Assembly: GCA_963971405.1 (NCBI GenBank)
Contig: OZ020490.1
Coordinates: 7,240,874-7,304,873 of the forward strand
Origin: Psococerastis gibbosa
Taxonomy: Eukaryota; Arthropoda; Insecta; Psocodea; Psocidae
Reading direction: 5' to 3'
Length of the DNA: 64,000 nt
Position 1 is the first letter of the stretch; each line of letters opens with the position of its first letter. A model generated the notes under the pieces. It was not told where the DNA came from, searched no databases, and saw only the letters and a program-made list of their open reading frames with translations. Positions 1 to 9,916 of this stretch are shown here, piece after piece. The position numbers were made by a program, and so were the translations under genes.

Positions 1-870
1 TTTTTTTTTTTAATTACTGACTTTCCCGAGTGGATATCTCAAAAACTGTGCAAGATATCGAAAACCTTCCCTCAACATAACTTGTAGCAAATTTAATCAG
101 CTTTAATTTGGTATAGCACGGGAATATCGCTAGGGCGCGTAGTTTCCGAGATATAAGCGAAAAATCAAAAAAACGCGGTATCTTCAAAGCCCCCCTCACC
201 CCCGACTCAAGGGCTAAGGGTGAGGACATTTGATATGTTCACCTCCTAAAATAGTCTAAACATAGATACGAAGTCAAAAATTGTGTTCCAAACAACTCTC
301 TCTACACCTTTTTTGAGCTTTCATTGCCTGTACATCCGACCGCAACATCTACTACATCTCCATAAAATCTTTGCATCTGAGAGCGAGCGCGGCGAAACCT
401 TTCTGCAGATAGACGTTTCAATGGGGCTCATTTATTGCATAGCAGTTGCATAGACGTCCTTTCTCTACGTTTTTCAATGCGGGGATTTCAACCTTTACAG
501 TCAGTATTCCTCGCCTTTCAATCTTTTTGCCATTTTATTCACTGGAAAAGGATCTATAATGCTCGTGCAAGTGATTTTTTTTAAATGGAAGACCCGTAGC
601 AAAGGTTTCAATAAAAATAAATTAGACCTACCTACAGTACGTATTCCTCGTATTATGTAAATTATAAAACGGAGATACAGGGTGTCCCGCAAACGCTACA
701 TAATCTGTTAATTGTAGGTAGAGGGTTCATTTAGGGATGATTTGACCAAACAACCATCCGATTAAAAATTTAAGAATATAAAAAAAATTTACAGTCATAT
801 CTTAATAACAATTGAATAAACCCCGGTATTATGTTAATCCCTAATCGCCGTAATAGGGCTAGTGCCGGAC
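1..870. other. Unassigned AT-rich sequence
   Basis: I recognise no gene here. The stretch starts with a poly-T run and holds two similar TATTCCTCG motifs (about 505 and 644). The short ORFs on either strand have no recognisable domain. A GGGTGTCCCGCAAACGC motif near 680 looks like a repeat end, but I see no matching partner. Confidence 0.5.
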
Positions 871-874
871 TAAC

Positions 875-1103
875 CCCTGTGGGGGCCGTAGCCACGGGGC
901 TTATGGAGTTCCACCCCCCCCCCCCCCCCCCAGTGAAATGGCTTGACACTAGATAGAATCGGATTTAAGGAGGAAAAATAAAACCTACTATGGAAAATGC
1001 TCCGTGGGTCCGTGCTAATCCAATAAAAGGGGGAATATATCCAATGAAATTTCTGAACCCACCCCCTCCTCCCTCCCGAAAGAAAATGCTAGCTACGGCC
1101 TTG
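875..1103. mobile_element. Poly-C hAT-like MITE (GGCCGTAGCC family)
   Basis: The left end carries GGCCGTAGCC and the right end GCTACGGCCTTG, an imperfect terminal inverted repeat. The element contains a C run of about 20. Its interior matches the copy at 10765-10943 (shared GAAATGGCTTGA, TAGAATCGGAT and CCAATGAAATTTCTGAA), and that copy has an 8-bp target duplication. The target duplication here is not clear. Confidence 0.6.
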
Positions 1104-1924
1104 GCCGTGAGGGCAAACTCCTGCAAAATTCATAAAAAGCTCTTGGCACTCTCCTCTCATTTCCCAAACAATTTCTTTATATATTAGTATTTCATAACAT
1201 TTCTACCTAGGCTTATCTAAACTTCAACTTTTTTTTTTTTAAATTTTAAAATTCGGCAATAACGCTGGCTTATAATACTTTTGACATTTTCTCCACCGTG
1301 GTCTCATGTGAGAGATCTTTCTCTGAATGAAAATTAATAAATAAAAAAACTATTCACGATTGGATAGTTTTTAAGAGTATACTCTTCTATAAGAATTATA
1401 AATGGCAATATTGCAAGTTAGGAAACTGAAAGTAATATAAACTTGTGATGCTTGGCACTGAAATGTCTGATTGTCGGGTGCCACATTTAATTTGGCGAAC
1501 TATTGGGAAACTGTATAATGAAATACTTGTATTGCAGAATCCGCTTCTAGGTTTGCTAAACATGCTTACTCAATGTAAAGTGCACCCGAAGGAAGTAATA
1601 ATGTTACCGTGCTTGTTACGTAGACAGCGTTAAGATACAATTTAGTTCGTACTTCAGCTGTAAAACAGGGGTAAATTTGTAGCAGTCAGTCTTTGAAAAG
1701 TTTGCGGACTAATTACCGAGATGTAAGTACTGTAAGTAGATTTCAAACTGTCGTCTCTCTTACTACCAGACCCCTTTACTCTTCCCTGTCTCAATTTTCG
1801 AACTCCTAATTCTCCATTCCTGGCGCATATAGCTTCCCTTGCAGCAATTCTTATAAAAGGAAGTTGAGAATTGAGTTAGAGTCGAGTCATGTTGTCAATG
1901 TCGTATATTACCTGCTGCTTTTAT
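1104..1924. other. Unassigned intergenic sequence
   Basis: AT-rich, with no recognisable gene or repeat border. The short ORF at 1445-1633 has no recognisable domain and no splice context. Confidence 0.4.
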
Positions 1925-2084
1925 ATAATAATGATAATAAAAATTCTTTATTTCCAATAAATACAAATATACAATACATCAAAATGTAATGAGGGCTGCC
2001 ATGCCTACGTTGAGGCGTGCGGGATACAACCCGCAAAGTACAAATCAACACATTATTATATTCATGATAGCTGAATAATATTAA
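1925..2084 (-). mobile_element. LINE 3' tail fragment
   Basis: An ATAATAATGATAATAA run is followed by AAAATTCTTTATTTCC, the usual look of a CR1/L2-like LINE 3' end read on the minus strand. No coding part is recognisable. It is the first of four similar tails packed into 2 kb. Confidence 0.4.
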
Positions 2085-2303
2085 ATAAATAAATAAATAT
2101 TGACTTTTTTTGTTCTATTACTAAGCCAACCTAGCGGAGTTAGGGCCATAAGCTCTCTCTTACACTCAACTAGGAAAGCCCGGAACCGCCTGCTTTACAT
2201 GCCCTCAGAAACATGGCCAGAAAATATAGCCAGTGTGGGACTCGAACCAATAACCTTTCGGATGAAAGTTGGAGTCCGTACCATTACTCTACATGTCCTG
2301 ACA
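2085..2303 (-). mobile_element. tRNA-derived SINE, full-length copy
   Basis: Read on the minus strand it has a tRNA-like head with an A box (TAGAGTAATGG) and a B box (GGTTCGAGTCC), then the family body (TAGTTGAGTGTAAGAGAG, CTCCGCTAGGTTGGCTTAGT), and ends in an A/T-rich tail of TATTTATTTATTT type. It matches the copies at 20069-20270 and 51836-52030. Confidence 0.8.
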
Positions 2304-2329
2304 ATATTTCAGGTGGTACATTATAATTA

Positions 2330-2702
2330 TAATAACATTTTTTTTTCTTTTTTCTTTTTTCCTTGTTCAGTATTCCCTGGACATATATTACAAAAATACA
2401 ATACATAATAATACCATCCCGCATCCCCAAGCTAGCGCTTATTTGGGACAAAAGACTCATACAGTGCTGCTAAACAAGGCTTAATTTGTTATTTATTTAT
2501 AATGTTTATTTTATTTTTATATATTTTTTAATTTAACTTGTTATTTTAATGTCAGTTTTCATTATTATTATTAACTCCCATTGACCAGCCATCTTTTTAT
2601 ACCCGCTTTTAACTCACCTATGTGTTTAAATTTTTTCATTTGTGGAGGAAGTTCATTAAATATCTTTGGTATAAGTACTTTGTTTAATCTCTCTCCGTAT
2701 TT
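2330..2702 (-). pseudogene. CR1/L2-like LINE C-terminal remnant
   Basis: On the minus strand from about 2700 to 2571 an open frame reads IFNELPP, then IKRWLVNGS and a stop. This is the C-terminal end of a non-LTR reverse transcriptase; the IFN-LP...K-WL pattern also ends the ORF at 2908-3384. Downstream (lower coordinates) lies the 3' UTR with a TTA-rich tail. The rest of the ORF is missing, so it is a 5'-truncated copy. Confidence 0.6.
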
Positions 2703-2735
<33 letters not shown>

Positions 2736-2737
2736 TT
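2703..2737. repeat. (TAA)n microsatellite at a LINE 3' end
   Basis: About eleven TAA units run straight into a T-rich stretch. The position matches the 3' tail of the minus-strand LINE remnant that follows (2738-3390). Short trinucleotide tails are common at CR1/L2-type 3' ends. Confidence 0.7.
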
Positions 2738-2907
2738 TTTTTTTTCCTAACTGGTTACTCCACCAGCTAGGGGATTATATTAATTCAAAATAAAAATAGA
2801 CTAATTACAATTCACGACCACCCCAAAGCTTCCGCTTGTCGGGGGTGGCGTCTTCTTCACTAAATGTTGCAACTTTTTAAGGGTATTGTGGGTTCAATAG
2901 GTCTTGC

Positions 2908-3384
2908 CTATTGAGTCTCTAGCAACCATTTTTTTATTACTTGTTTTGCTTTCCCAATTTTTTCTTCATTTTTTATAGCTTGGGGGATTTCGTTGAACAA
3001 TTTTTTTATTAGCACATTATTTTCCCTGTCCCCATATTTATTGTATGTAATTGGTATCTGTAACCTTTGTTGTTGCCTCGTATATCTAGTTTTGTCCGCT
3101 GTTTTATATTTATTGTCGAAATAATTTTGTTTTATAATTTTAAATTTTAAGATTTTATTGCACGTTAATAATTCAGCATGTTGATATTTCGAAAATGTAT
3201 CATTGTATTTTTTGTTAAAATTTTCCGAATACATATTAGTTATAATTCTATCTTGTATTTTTTGTATTTTTTGTATGTAAGTGTTATTATCACGTCCCCA
3301 TGATGTGATCCCATAACTGATAACTGATTCCACTAGTGCATGGTACACCATCTTTCTAGCTTTCAAAGGAACTCCATATTTCAA
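2908..3384 (-). pseudogene. Non-LTR reverse transcriptase C-terminal fragment
   Basis: A 158-codon open frame with no interruption. It contains ALVESVISYGITSWG, the thumb/C-terminal region of non-LTR reverse transcriptases (the usual VISYGI-WG motif), then lysine-rich sequence and the family ending LFNEIPQ...IKKWLLETQ. The palm with the catalytic YADD is absent, so this is a 5'-truncated LINE copy of about 0.7 kb. The first methionine is only the first in the open frame; no real start exists. The adjacent remnant at 2571-2700 ends in related sequence, so both come from the same CR1/L2-like group. Clade assignment is inference. Confidence 0.75.
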
Positions 3385-3391
3385 TTTACAA

Positions 3392-3420
3392 TATAATAAT
3401 AATAATAATAATAATAATCA
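3392..3420. repeat. (TAA)n microsatellite
   Basis: About nine AAT/TAA units between two minus-strand LINE remnants. It fits as the 3' tail of the element at 3421-3913. Confidence 0.6.
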
Positions 3421-3913
3421 CCTTTATTTTCATTATATAAATTAAATGAGAGACCTAGGTCATCCCATTAACAGAATATAAGAAATCGCGTTACAAATTA
3501 CACTAATTACAGTTACAGTTACATTAAGAATTCAGTTAGGCTACAATTCTTTCACAATTCTTTTTAAAGTCTTTCTAAACTCTATTTTAACATGATGCTT
3601 GAGATAGCTGCCGTTACTTCGTCCGTTGTGTAAAAAACATTTTGTATGAGAAACACTTTGAAGGTGGATTTGAATTTCTTGTAGGGCTGTTCTTTAAAGG
3701 ACTGGGGTAACACATTCCAAAAGGACTTGCTCTTATTAGTCGGGGCCAGTTCCACTTTCCTCCTAGTAGCCAGTTCAGTGGAGATAAGTGTCCGCTCCTT
3801 GTCAGGTAACGGTGCTTTATATAAGATGGAACATAATCACCCACAGATACTTTTCGCTTAGCAAATAGAAGCAATTTGTAGACATAGAGCCGCTTAAAAC
3901 CATCTCTCCACAT
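3421..3913 (-). pseudogene. Frameshifted LINE C-terminal remnant
   Basis: On the minus strand one frame at about 3913-3800 reads KRLYVYKLLLFAKRKVSVG. A second frame takes over near 3795 and reads LAPTNKSKSFWNVLPQSFKE until about 3600. The SFWNVLPQ part is the typical end of a CR1/jockey-like reverse transcriptase. The frame change and missing upstream domains show a dead, truncated copy. The remainder down to 3421 is its 3' UTR. Confidence 0.6.
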
Positions 3914-4271
3914 GTTGTAGTTATCGATAGTTTAAGGATACATCTAATTAGCTTTTTCTGAAGTTTTAATAAAGTGTCAGAGAGGTTTGTTGCAACCTCC
4001 CCAGACTTCTATACCGTAGGCTAAGTGACTCGCAAAGGTGGAATGGTAAGCAAGTAGCGCCAGATTATATACCTATAGTTGGTTAATAAGTGGTGTCACA
4101 AATCTTTCGTTCCAAAATCTTAATTCGAATTAAAATATGTTCGTAAGCCAACCATACACTTGACTCACTTTGACTTAAAAGCTGGCCATTCACGAGGGCT
4201 CGAAAGGGGCTCGCGCCAAGCCAAATGGCGCGTCCTGTTCCATTTGGTGTTAGCGCCATTTAGATTTTTTA
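3914..4271. other. Unassigned sequence beside LINE remnant
   Basis: May be more of the decayed LINE at its left; no clear reading frame or repeat border. Confidence 0.35.
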
Positions 4272-4666
4272 TTAAGAGTGAACAGTCCGTAGGAAATTGG
4301 CAGCCCGAAATTGAATACTTTATATTTTTTATTTCATTAACTAAGCATGTTATTTAAGAATTTGCTCATCAAAGTTGTAGAAGACTCCTTCATGCATCAT
4401 ATTATAAGATATTTTTAATTTCGAAATCGTAGTTTTTTCAGAAAAATGCAAATATTTTATAAACAATAACTTTTCATGTATAACCGATTTTATATAAAAA
4501 AAAACTACAATTTCGAAAACTAAGAATTCCTTATTATATGATGGATGAAGTAGTCTTCTACAACATAAATGAGCCAAATCTTTAATAACATGCTTAGTTA
4601 ATTAAATAAAAAATAAAAAGTATTAAATTTCGGGCTGCCACTTTCGTACGGGCTGTACACTCTTAA
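4272..4666. mobile_element. Palindromic MITE, 'family F', copy 1
   Basis: Ends are inverted repeats: TTAAGAGTGAACAGTCCGTA on the left and GGGCTGTACACTCTTAA on the right, with CAGCCCGAAAT/ATTTCGGGCTG just inside. The two arms share TTGTAGAAGACTCCTTCATG in opposite orientation, so the whole ~395 bp can fold into a hairpin. The flanks fit TTAA, TTA or TA as target duplication, so the superfamily is open. Relatives lie at 18890-19277 and 58190-58562. Confidence 0.75.
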
Positions 4667-5264
4667 ATTGTCTTGATAACTCCAGCCGTAGCTTTGTGAC
4701 AAATAGTACAAACTCTGCATCGCAGGAGAACGGGCAATAAAATTATTTCAAATAGCATTGAGCTGTGAAGCGGGAAAGCGCATTCCTATGTTTTATGCAA
4801 AGCTTATTAACATAGCGGCTTTGACAAAAACCACCCTCCTTCCCCACCCCCCTCACACACCCCTCCCTTTATCTCACCTTTGGTGCGTAACAACCTACAT
4901 CAAAAGACAAAACACAGATCTGTAGCCCTTCGCATAGTTATTACATTTTTTCCACTAGAATTTAAGAAAGTATCAAAATTTATAACCAAACGCGCATGAA
5001 TATTTTAGGAATTCTTGAATATAAAAAAAAAAAATTTCATGCGATATTACTATTGTAAAGTTTAATTGTATATATCATTAAGCGTTCTAAGTAGTTTTCT
5101 CTTATATTTATGTCATGCATAAAACATACAAGAAGTAAAGGGTTTTGCTATCTAGATTGCATTTTTGCATGTAATTTTTAGTTTAAGTTGATGTCTCTAT
5201 GTCTACACTCTTAAGTTGCTTAAAAAAAATATTAAAGGAAGGGAGGCGGGGAAGTAGGTGTATA
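4667..5264. other. Unassigned AT-rich sequence
   Basis: No gene recognised. Short C-rich patches near 4835 and poly-A runs only. Confidence 0.4.
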
Positions 5265-5490
5265 TAGGATTCGTATCTGTACTTGGTTAAGTCATGGTTT
5301 CGCCTGTTTCATTGCGTCTATGGTGAACTTGTCTCAGCTTGTCTATTAGCGCTTGTAGCCGGTGTAGGTTGACATCGAGAACGTATGCCAGTTTGCCAAT
5401 GGCCAAAAATTCATAGGGAAACAATGTTCGAAAACCTTAGGGTCATTGGCATTGAACAAGGGACCCATGGGCCACTATAATTAGGCCGGG
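5265..5490 (+). repeat. Dispersed repeat 'J', copy 1
   Basis: Contains GTACTTGGTTAAGTCATGG, CAGCTTGTCTATTAGCGCTT, GTGTAGGTTGACATCGAGAA and GCCAATGGCCAAAAATTCAT in that order. The same order recurs at 28845-29055 and 51560-51760 (+) and, inverted, at 14168-14265, 35130-35275 and 46008-46170. No coding content; class unknown. Confidence 0.65.
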
Positions 5491-5559
5491 GTGCATAAAA
5501 AGTCCTTCAAAAAAAGGTGTATATGGTGTCTGATTAATACTCCAAAATAGGTAAACAAG

Positions 5560-5752
5560 GACTCGTTTCCGTACTTGGTTAATTTAAGTAAACGCCTGTT
5601 TCTATGTCAATTGTTAACATTTATGTCTCAGCTTAGTATCAATTAGTAGTCGTTGTAGGATGATATCATAGCAGGCTAGATGAATGGCCATCAGTGGCTT
5701 ATACATTGCCACTAGTAGTCGTTGTAGGATGACATCATAGCAGGCTAGATGG
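5560..5752 (+). repeat. Diverged J repeat with a short tandem duplication
   Basis: A diverged J copy, followed by a direct repeat: CTAGTAGTCGTTGTAGGATG occurs at about 5711 and a near-identical version at about 5645. The LINE ORF starts straight after it. Confidence 0.5.
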
Positions 5753-8701
5753 ATGGATGGCATTGAAAGGCAAGTATTCAGAAATCCCAGGAAAACCGAC
5801 TGGTCAGGATACCGGGAAGATCTGAGAAATGCAGTGAGAGATATTAACTGTCAAACGAGGGGTACAGTGGAATTGGACGAGGCGGTGGAGCTCATCGAGC
5901 AGACCATCTTATCCTCGTACAACAGAAACTGCCCCGTAATCGAAAAAAACATCAAAAAAAGTACGAAGTGGTGGAATAACGAATTAGCAAAAATGAAGAC
6001 TGAGGTACGTAAGCTATTCAAGACCTCTGCAAAAGTTGATAAGTGGGAAGCTTATCATAGCAGGCTCACTAGTACAGAGTACAACAAAGCTATTCGGAAA
6101 GCAAAACGGAAAACATGGAGAAGCTTCTGCGAAAAAGTTGAAAATACAGCAGAAACAGCTAGACTCCATGAAATACTGAAATCCACCCCCACTAACCCCG
6201 TGGGAACTCTGGAAAATTCTGATGGCAAGTTTACTCGGACAGGGGAGGAGACACTGGAAAAACTTTTAGGGTGCCACTTCCCCGGTTCGGTGAAATGCGA
6301 CAACAGCAGCACATCAGAAGACAATAAAGCCCGAAGGGCTGATTGGAACTGTGCCAAAAGGCTGATAAAACCGGGACAGGTGGGCTGGTCCATCAGCACT
6401 TTTGAGCCATGCAAGGCTCCAGGTCCGGATGGGATTTTTCCCCTCCTTCTTCAGGAGGGGAAAGAGATCCTCACCCCGGCATTGACAACCATCTATCAGG
6501 CCAGTGTAGCGCTTGGACATGTTCCTAAGTCGTGGGCAATGGCTAAGGTAGTATTTATACCTAAACCTGGAAAGGCGAACTACGCCCAGGCCAGGTCATA
6601 CAGGCCGATATGTCTCAGTTCTTTTCTATTAAAAGCTCTAGAGAAAATCCTGGATAAACATATCCGGGAAAAAATACGCACTAACGCTGGTTTGCATAGT
6701 TTTCAGTATGCGTACTGCCCTGGCAGATCCTCTGAGACTGCATTGCATCAACTGGTGAGCAGACTGGAGGAAAGCCTGGACAATGGGGAGATTGCACTGG
6801 CAGCGTTTTTGGACATTGAGGCGGCTTTCTCCAACGCGGGACATGACTCCATGGTAAGGGCGTTGGAGAGAGTCGGCGTAAATGCAACTGTGTGTAGATG
6901 GATCAGATCCATGCTTAGCAATAGGAGGATTCTAGCATCCCTATCTGATGAGAAGGTGATGGTAAGGGCCACCAGGGGTACGGCACAGGGTGGGGTTATC
7001 TCGCCCCTGTTGTGGAACCTTGTGGTGGACAAAATCATCACCAGACTCAATGAGGTGGGAGTGTACGCACAAGGATATGCGGATGATTTGGCCATTGTGA
7101 TTAGGGGTAAGTCCATGAGGGTCATAACCGAGCTAATGCAAATGGCTTTTTCTGAAGTAGAAAAATGGTGCAAGGCTGAAAATCTGAGCATCAACCCATC
7201 CAAAATCTCGATGGTACCATTTACTCGAAAGAGGAATCTTGATGGGGGAAAGCTGCCTAAGCTTTTCAATCAAGTTGTAAAACTGGGGACGGAGGTTAAG
7301 TATCTAGGGGTTAACCTAGACAAAGGACTTACCTGGAATCCCCATATTACAAAAACTATTAACCGAGCTAAACAATTAATTTATGTTTGCAGACGGGCAA
7401 TAGGCACAACGTGGGGAATCAGGCCCAAAATGGCAATGTGGATTTACGCAATGGTCATTAGGCCGGTGATTACCTACGGAAGTGTAGTTTGGTGGACCAA
7501 GACTACACAGGTCACAGTGACAACCAAGTTGAATGGGCTCCAGAGGCTGGCCTGCCTCTGTATCACAGGAGCAATGTCAACTTCACCAGGGGATGTCCTG
7601 AATACTTTATTGAACCTGCCAACCCTGGGAGTCTTCATTGAAGCACAGGCCAGGATGGGCGCCTATAGATTGGAGCTGGAAGGCTGCTGGAGAAGCAAAA
7701 GGTCAGGCCACTCCAATATTACCAAAAGCATATCGGAAGACACGCTTTTAATGCCGTCAGACCGAATGACGCCCCTGCTCTCATTCAGCAAACCATTTAA
7801 CACTAGAATTCCAGCTAGAAAAGAATGGAATGCTGAAGAACATCAAACAGGGGACAATGACCTAGTCTGGTATACAGATGGGTCGAAAATGGAAAATGGG
7901 GCTGGAGGAGGAGTCTATGGGGAAACTGTAGACAAATCCATAGTCCTAAGCCTCGGCAAATATGCTACAGTCTTTCAGGCTGAGGTAGGGGCCATTATAA
8001 AATGCCTAGAGGAGTGTATGGAAATGGAATGCAAGGGCAAAACCATTATTATCTATACAGACTCGCAGGCAGCGATTAAGGCTGTGGAGGCTATAAAGAT
8101 CACATCAAAAATGGTGTGGCACTGCATCAACCTCCTAATAAAGGTGTGTCGGGAAAACTCAGTCTCGCTGATTTGGGTCCCGGCGCACTCGAACTTTGAT
8201 GGGAATGAAAGAGCCGACGAGCTGGCTCGAAAAGGTGCAGAAACGCCATTCATTGGTGCAGAACCTAAGTACGGGATGGCTTATTGCCAGGCCCGTACTT
8301 CTGTACAAAAATGGGTGCAGAGAAAAACTGCAGAGGAATGGAAGAAAGTCCCGGAAAGCAGATTTGCTAAGAAGGTTATTCCGGGTCCTAGTAAGAAGCT
8401 CACCGATCAGCTTCTCTCTTTAAGTAGAGAGCAAGCTAGAAGGGTGGTTGGCACGCTTACGGGCCACGGCCACTTCATCAAACGCATGCATAGGGTTGGC
8501 GTGAAAAACGACAGTAGATACAGACTGTGTGAAGTTGAAGAAGAAACAGCTGAACACATTCTCTTTGAATGTGAAGCGCTGGGACAAACTCGATACCAAA
8601 CTCTTGGCCACCCTAGGTCTGAAGAGGAAACCATCCGATCTAATCCCATCACAAAAACACTAGAATTTATCAAAAAGACTGGTGTTATAAGATGGGCGTA
8701 G
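5753..8701 (+). CDS. LINE reverse transcriptase/RNase H ORF, 5'-truncated
   Basis: An uninterrupted 982-codon frame, the only long one here. It encodes the pol protein of a non-LTR retrotransposon, which copies its RNA into DNA at a nicked target. Residues ~1-190 are the linker that normally follows the endonuclease. The reverse transcriptase spans ~225-560 (PGPDGI; FLDIEAAF as palm A with its aspartate; GTAQGGVISPLLW; catalytic YADD). The RNase H domain lies at ~705-835 with TDGS, AE, TDS and HSN...NERADELA, so the four acidic/His positions look intact. The C-terminal knuckle reads YRLC...HILFEC and lacks the first cysteine of the usual C-x2-C. No AP-endonuclease or ORF1 precedes it, and unrelated repeat abuts the first codons, so the copy is 5'-truncated and the ATG is probably not a natural start. 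RNase H places it in the I/R1/LOA group; the exact clade is open. Confidence 0.92.
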   Translation: MDGIERQVFRNPRKTDWSGYREDLRNAVRDINCQTRGTVELDEAVELIEQTILSSYNRNCPVIEKNIKKSTKWWNNELAKMKTEVRKLFKTSAKVDKWEAYHSRLTSTEYNKAIRKAKRKTWRSFCEKVENTAETARLHEILKSTPTNPVGTLENSDGKFTRTGEETLEKLLGCHFPGSVKCDNSSTSEDNKARRADWNCAKRLIKPGQVGWSISTFEPCKAPGPDGIFPLLLQEGKEILTPALTTIYQASVALGHVPKSWAMAKVVFIPKPGKANYAQARSYRPICLSSFLLKALEKILDKHIREKIRTNAGLHSFQYAYCPGRSSETALHQLVSRLEESLDNGEIALAAFLDIEAAFSNAGHDSMVRALERVGVNATVCRWIRSMLSNRRILASLSDEKVMVRATRGTAQGGVISPLLWNLVVDKIITRLNEVGVYAQGYADDLAIVIRGKSMRVITELMQMAFSEVEKWCKAENLSINPSKISMVPFTRKRNLDGGKLPKLFNQVVKLGTEVKYLGVNLDKGLTWNPHITKTINRAKQLIYVCRRAIGTTWGIRPKMAMWIYAMVIRPVITYGSVVWWTKTTQVTVTTKLNGLQRLACLCITGAMSTSPGDVLNTLLNLPTLGVFIEAQARMGAYRLELEGCWRSKRSGHSNITKSISEDTLLMPSDRMTPLLSFSKPFNTRIPARKEWNAEEHQTGDNDLVWYTDGSKMENGAGGGVYGETVDKSIVLSLGKYATVFQAEVGAIIKCLEECMEMECKGKTIIIYTDSQAAIKAVEAIKITSKMVWHCINLLIKVCRENSVSLIWVPAHSNFDGNERADELARKGAETPFIGAEPKYGMAYCQARTSVQKWVQRKTAEEWKKVPESRFAKKVIPGPSKKLTDQLLSLSREQARRVVGTLTGHGHFIKRMHRVGVKNDSRYRLCEVEEETAEHILFECEALGQTRYQTLGHPRSEEETIRSNPITKTLEFIKKTGVIRWA

Positions 8702-8818
8702 ACGGCAAACGTGGAAGCAAAAGACCTTCTAGGTCGACGCTTATAGGAACTCAAACGAGTAGGCCCCACGAAGGAAAAAAAAAAAAAGGGATTAAATTAT
8801 TAAAAAATAAAAATAAAA
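8702..8818 (+). mobile_element. 3' UTR and A-rich tail of the LINE
   Basis: Follows the stop codon: about 75 nt of unique UTR, then a run of 13 A, then AAAATAAAAATAAAAAT units. This A-rich tail is the retrotransposon 3' end. It abuts the interior of a family E repeat (AAAATGTAAACAAGATAA). I could not identify a target duplication at the 5' junction. Confidence 0.75.
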
Positions 8819-8945
8819 ATAAAAATGTAAACAAGATAATTTTTTAATGGAAAGTGCTATTCAAAATTTGTTTGTTTACAGTTATAATCCTAGGGTATTT
8901 ATTTAACCCCGGTATTATAATCGCCTCGATCAGGCTGCAGGCTGC
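8815..8945. mobile_element. Family E MITE, right part
   Basis: Contains AAAATGTAAACAAGATAA, GGAAAGTGCTATTCAAAATT, GTTTGTTTACAGTTATAATC and ends CGCCTCGATCAGGCTGCAG. The same string occurs at 41508-41626 and 57960-58052. The left half seems to be lost or replaced by the LINE. Confidence 0.7.
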
Positions 8946-8984
8946 AGATAATGCTAGCCTACTATGTTATTATTTTTAATCTTC

Positions 8985-9075
8985 ATCTGAGATTAAAAAT
9001 GTAAACAAGATAATTATACAATAGAAAGTGCTGTTAAAAATTGTTTTGTTTACATTTTTAACCCAAGGAATAAGT
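8985..9075. repeat. Family E core hairpin
   Basis: TTAAAAATGTAAACAAGATA and its near-complement TTTGTTTACATTTTTAA lie about 50 bp apart with AGAAAGTGCT between them. It is an isolated copy of the E core; another is at 25570-25660. Confidence 0.65.
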
Positions 9076-9214
9076 TAATACCTACTGAGTGGCATAGTAG
9101 GCCCACTAAGGCTTCTGAGGTCAGGTCAACCCCTTGTTTCAGACTCTGATAACGTGTTTTTGTATAAACAGGCCGTCAGTTGTGAGGCAAGTAAAGACAA
9201 TGTAAAGTATAGTA

Positions 9215-9914
9215 GGGGTCTTCACAGTGTTCGTGTTATCGAGTTATACCTAGTTAAGTGTGTTATATCAAGCTAAGTTAACACACCGATAACGCGATAA
9301 CCAGCTAACCAGCGTGCTATCCTAAACTCACTTCCAAGTTGGTTAACGTATTATTTACCTTGCTATAGCTCAGGTTTGACCGCCGCCATATTTGTTTTTG
9401 TCGATTGATTTGAAATACGCGTTTTGTAGTATTTCAATTTATTGGTATAATGACAAGCAATAAAATGAACAAAAAATAAACAAATGTGGCACTAGAATAG
9501 AGTTCTGCCACTTTCTTTAAACCCGTGCCACGAACGTCTGACTACTACCACGTTGTTTACTCTGTCGATATAGCATGATAACTCACCCCCGAGGTCCACT
9601 CACGATTGTGTGTTAAGGCGCCCATTCCATTGACCGGCTAGGGCTATTTCCAAAAACAGTGACGTCGTAGCAGACATTCAAGACTTAGGTTGCGTTTCCA
9701 CCGATCTCGCATTGCAGAATTGACGGAAAGGTTTATTTTCCTCGATGCCACAGTTAAAATTGATCAATGATCATACAGTAAAATCACAAACAAACTAAAA
9801 TTAAAAAATGGCGTCATGGGATATGTTAAGTACAAACATTTTAATAGATTTCTATAAAAAGAAAAATTCTAATCTAACTCGATAACTCGATAACATGAAC
9901 ACTGTGAAGACCCC
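9215..9914. mobile_element. TIR element with TA duplication, interrupted by a MITE
   Basis: The left end GGGGTCTTCACAGTGTTC (9215) is matched by its complement GAACACTGTGAAGACCCC ending at 9914; the match continues into TGTTATCGAGTTAT. TA flanks both ends, as in Tc1/mariner-type elements, though that class is inference. No transposase frame is visible. A Tourist-like MITE sits inside at 9617-9872. Confidence 0.75.
9617..9872 (+). mobile_element. Tourist-like MITE group 1, right half missing
   Basis: Starts after TAA with GGCGCCCATTCCATTGACC, runs through CTCGCATTGCAGAATTGACG, TTGATCAATGATCA and AAAAAATGGCGTCATGGGAT, then stops at AATTCTAAT. The matching right arm seen in full copies (11738, 22912) is absent, so it was truncated inside the surrounding TIR element. 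Confidence 0.8.
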
Positions 9915-9916
9915 TA

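Noticed and set aside
4272-4666. piggyBac MITE because of TTAA flanks
   Set aside because: TTAA is equally read as TTA or TA plus element base, and copies 2 and 3 do not keep TTAA on both sides.
6055-8769. Several minus-strand and alternative-frame ORFs of 60-173 codons
   Set aside because: They lie wholly within the LINE pol frame and are shadows of it.
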